This document shows positions 6,494 through 7,935 of a stretch of 7,935 nucleotides of DNA, piece by piece. This stretch comes from Richelia sp. UBA3308 (GTDB taxonomy: Bacteria; Cyanobacteriota; Cyanobacteriia; Cyanobacteriales; Nostocaceae), in assembly GCA_002361335.1 (NCBI GenBank), contig DESS01000035.1:1-7935 (forward strand). Direction: 5' to 3'. Both the position numbers and the translations under genes were made by a program. How positions within the stretch are numbered: position 1 is the first letter of the stretch; each line of letters begins with the position of its first letter. The notes beneath the pieces are model-generated. The model was not told the DNA's origin and did not search any database. It saw only the letters and a list, made by a program, of their open reading frames with translations.

Positions 6494-6586
6494 CATCGGA
6501 ATTATATATATTTGCAGCCTCGGGGCACGGAGGTACACCCAAAGGGGCGCAGAGTTTTTTTTAGCTAATTTTTTATAATTCCGATG
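6494..6586. repeat. MITE-like foldback with 13-bp perfect inverted termini
   Basis: CATCGGAATTATA (6494-6506) and TATAATTCCGATG (6574-6586) are perfect 13-bp inverted repeats enclosing 67 bp. The interior is locally GC-rich (CCTCGGGGCACGGAGG, then GGGGCGCAGAG), unlike its surroundings, and ends in an eight-T run (6555-6562). The size and termini resemble a non-autonomous mobile or dispersed repeat element. There is no coding capacity and no clear target duplication. Confidence 0.55.
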
Positions 6587-6599
6587 TACCCGGAAAGGA

Positions 6600-6637
6600 A
6601 ATAATAAGTAATAAGTAAGGAGTAATAACTAATAATG
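6600..6637. repeat. Degenerate AGTAATA/GAGTAAT heptamer fragment
   Basis: Imperfect repeats of AGTAATA, AGTAAGG and AGTAATAA lie between the two foldback elements. The run ATAATAAGTAATA (6601-6613) is identical to 2531-2543. It belongs to the same low-complexity family as the intact heptamer array at 7826-7878. Confidence 0.5.
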
Positions 6638-6640
6638 GAT

Positions 6641-6698
6641 GGTGCGTGACACCAAAAGCCTTATTTTTCGTTTGAAATTGATCGCAGTGTCACGCACC
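6641..6698. repeat. Foldback element with 12-bp perfect arms, GGTGCGTGACAC
   Basis: GGTGCGTGACAC (6641-6652) and GTGTCACGCACC (6687-6698) are perfect inverted repeats around a 34-nt interior. I recall similar GTGCGTGACAC foldbacks scattered in Nostocales intergenic DNA (memory, unchecked). Being symmetrical, it could stop transcripts from both convergent genes, but no T-run follows the arm in the minus direction. A dispersed repeat is the likelier reading. Confidence 0.65.
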
Positions 6699-6745
6699 CT
6701 ACAAAAATGTGTGTTCTTCTGGGTTAATACAGACGGTTAATTAAA

Positions 6746-6757
6746 CGGACATGATAT
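6746..6757 (+). repeat. CGGACATGATAT, left copy of an inverted pair around the binding-protein gene
   Basis: This 12-mer lies 14 nt beyond the end of the minus-strand binding-protein gene. An exact inverted copy is present at 7782-7793, beyond the gene's start. Both copies are preceded by a GGTTAA palindromic stretch, which extends the similarity. Confidence 0.6.
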
Positions 6758-6770
6758 GATGGGGGATAAA

Positions 6771-7676
6771 TTAATTTTTGCGAATGTCTTCATGGGAATC
6801 AATAACCAATCGCATAGTTTCCACAGCTAAATCCCGTAAATCGTCATTTAAAGGAATTGCGCCCTTGGGTCCAAACCAGCGATCAAATATGATAACATGT
6901 TCACTTTGATTATTAACAAATCCTTGCATAAAGTCATAGAAAGTAAAATTGACAGTATCGAGAAAATCGGAATTATTCTCAGGAACCATGCAAGCAATAC
7001 CTTCTCTAGAATAGGGCGCGTCTGGTACAAGTTCAAAATTTATTAAATTTGGTCTTGTTCCCAACCATGCTTCTAAAAGAATACCATCAGAAGCAAAGCC
7101 ATCTATTTTGCCTTGTTGTAAAGCTGTATATGCTTGTTCTCTATCTTTGAAGTATACTAATTTTGCTTGGGGTTGTACTCTGGCGATCGCCTTTTCGTTT
7201 GTGGTTTTTGCTAAAACTCCGATTCGTTTGCCAATCAGGGATTTGGGTGAACCTAGATTACTGGCTTTTTTTACCAAAAGTTGGGTACCAGTGGCACCAT
7301 AGCTAAAGGAAAAATCGACATTTTTATTTCGATCCCAGGTAAAGCTACTAGCGTCGCAAACTATATCAACTTTTCTGTTAATTATATTAGGAATGCGTTC
7401 ATCTGTATTCAGTGCCACTAATTTAAGTTGGACTTTTTTACCCAATTCTTTTTCTAACTGTTGTTGGATAAGTTTAAGCATATCCACTGAATAACCAATT
7501 AATTGTCCTTGCTTATCTCTATAAGCAAAAGGAAAAGCATCTTTACTAGTTCCTGCAGTCAAGATACCCGTGCGTTTTATTTTTTGCATCACGGTTTCCG
7601 CTGAAGCGACAGTGGGTATGGCTGCCGTTAACAACAAACTTAAGGCTGTAATTGCAAGTTTTTTAAACATCCTCAC
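6771..7676 (-). CDS. Amino-acid ABC transporter substrate-binding protein (family 3, GltI-like)
   Basis: A periplasmic binding protein of 301 aa that would capture a polar amino acid, probably glutamate/aspartate-type, and deliver it to an ABC permease. It has a signal peptide (1-26, cleavage VASA/ET) followed by a full SBP_bac_3 domain: GILTAGTSKDAFPFAYRD (37-54), GYSVDML (61-67), ligand-contacting R116 in the FTWDR segment, DFSFSY (121-126), and SDG (196-198), whose aspartate usually binds the amino group. C107 and C229 match the positions of the paired cysteines I recall in E. coli GltI, and the C-terminal FDRWFGPKGAIPLNDDL (264-280) is GltI-like. The start used is GTG at 7676, with AGAG 7 nt upstream. 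The ATG at 7670 would lose two residues and has no spaced ribosome-binding site. No permease or ATPase gene lies downstream on this strand within the window, so it is an orphan here or works with a distant transporter. One HIP1 site is at 7183. Confidence 0.92.
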   Translation of the reverse strand: MRMFKKLAITALSLLLTAAIPTVASAETVMQKIKRTGILTAGTSKDAFPFAYRDKQGQLIGYSVDMLKLIQQQLEKELGKKVQLKLVALNTDERIPNIINRKVDIVCDASSFTWDRNKNVDFSFSYGATGTQLLVKKASNLGSPKSLIGKRIGVLAKTTNEKAIARVQPQAKLVYFKDREQAYTALQQGKIDGFASDGILLEAWLGTRPNLINFELVPDAPYSREGIACMVPENNSDFLDTVNFTFYDFMQGFVNNQSEHVIIFDRWFGPKGAIPLNDDLRDLAVETMRLVIDSHEDIRKN

Positions 7677-7709
7677 GGTTTATCTCTAAATTTTTACGTG
7701 GCTTCAAAA

Positions 7710-7727
7710 TACAGTAATTACACTGTA
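7710..7727. promoter_or_regulatory. Candidate operator upstream of the binding-protein gene
   Basis: TACAGT (7710-7715) and ACTGTA (7722-7727) form a perfect dyad around 6 nt. The perfect palindrome GTAATTAC (7714-7721) overlaps its centre. It lies 34 nt upstream of the GTG start on the minus strand, a usual place for a regulator site. It does not fit the NtcA pattern GTA-N8-TAC. The regulator is unknown, and no clear -10/-35 pair could be assigned. Confidence 0.3.
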
Positions 7728-7781
7728 AGATTACACGTTAAGGAGATACAAGTTATAATTTTTTTTGTTTTCAAAGAGGTA

Positions 7782-7793
7782 ATATCATGTCCG
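7782..7793 (-). repeat. CGGACATGATAT, right inverted copy
   Basis: ATATCATGTCCG on the plus strand is the exact reverse complement of 6746-6757. It adjoins the palindrome GGTTAACC (7793-7800). The two copies lie on either side of the binding-protein gene in inverted orientation, about 1.05 kb apart. Confidence 0.6.
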
Positions 7794-7825
7794 GTTAACC
7801 AGTTATCATATCTGTGGGGGTAAAT

Positions 7826-7878
7826 GAGTAACGAGTAACGAGTAACGAGTAACGAGTAATGAGTAATGAGTAATGAGT
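7826..7878. repeat. Heptameric tandem repeat GAGTAAC/GAGTAAT, 7.6 copies
   Basis: Four perfect GAGTAAC units (7826-7853) are followed by three GAGTAAT units (7854-7874) and a partial GAGT. The clean switch from one variant to the other suggests unit-by-unit expansion. Heptameric arrays of this kind are characteristic of filamentous cyanobacterial intergenic DNA. No gene overlaps it. Confidence 0.95.
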
Positions 7879-7935
7879 CTTCATGGTTATGTTGGTAAAA
7901 ATGGTCATTCTTAAGTCTTGGTTATATAGTAAGTA

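Larger units (their letters stand above)
6105..6770. other. Repeat-rich non-coding spacer
   Basis: No credible open frame is present on either strand. From left to right it holds about 190 nt of unstructured AT-rich DNA and then the strong terminator-like hairpin. Next comes a small CAGC-TTC-GCTG hairpin (near 6407-6417) and an imperfect dyad (6426-6434 with 6460-6467). Two perfect foldbacks follow (6494-6586 and 6641-6698), with GAGTAAT-like fragments (6600-6637) between them. Last is GGTTAATTAAACGGACA (6735-6751), also found near 2511. It separates two genes that converge here. Confidence 0.6.

Noticed and set aside
7710..7740. NtcA-binding site upstream of the amino-acid-binding protein
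   Set aside because: Several GTA and TAC triplets occur here, but no pair has the required 8-nt spacing on either strand.
7883..7935. ATG-initiated frame open to the right edge
   Set aside because: No ribosome-binding site precedes it (the heptamer array is directly upstream) and only 17 codons are visible, so a gene start cannot be supported.

Overview
The window looks like chromosomal DNA from a cyanobacterium, probably a filamentous Nostocales-type genome (inference). Three things point there. The octamer GCGATCGC (HIP1) occurs five times, at 1013, 1445, 3845, 4220 and 7183. Heptameric short tandem repeats lie at both ends. The FtsH protein closely resembles the cyanobacterial thylakoid FtsH2 type. 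Coding density is low, with long AT-rich spacers full of hairpins and repeat fragments, as is usual for large filamentous cyanobacterial genomes.

Layout. 1-340: a heptamer-based tandem repeat, then the leader of ftsH, which holds a doubtful 30-codon ORF. 341-2227 (+): a complete FtsH-family membrane AAA+ zinc protease with all catalytic motifs, ending at a clear intrinsic terminator (2284-2314). 2315-2731: non-coding, with two strong dispersed-type hairpins. 2732-3190 (-): a small exported protein that I do not recognise. 3191-3784: a very AT-rich spacer that includes a candidate promoter and a TGACT/AGTCA operator for the next gene.

3785-5313 (+): a two-gene unit made of a TetR-family repressor and, 5 nt later, a membrane transporter resembling the bile acid:sodium symporter (BASS/SBF) family. 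It is followed at 5446-6084 (+), with no terminator seen between, by a secreted four-cysteine protein of unknown function. The simplest reading is a ligand-responsive efflux or uptake module in which TetR represses its own transcript and the transporter. The secreted protein may or may not belong to it.

6085-6770: a repeat-rich spacer with a weak and a strong terminator-like hairpin and two foldback elements (13-bp and 12-bp perfect inverted repeats). 6771-7676 (-): a periplasmic amino-acid-binding protein of the GltI-like family, apparently without permease or ATPase genes inside the window, flanked by an inverted 12-bp repeat. 7826-7878: 7.6 copies of GAGTAAC/GAGTAAT.

I found no CRISPR array, transposase, tRNA, rRNA, prophage or defence genes. 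I do not see a convincing new multi-gene system. The best candidates for follow-up are the TetR/transporter/secreted-protein cluster and the two unrecognised exported proteins.
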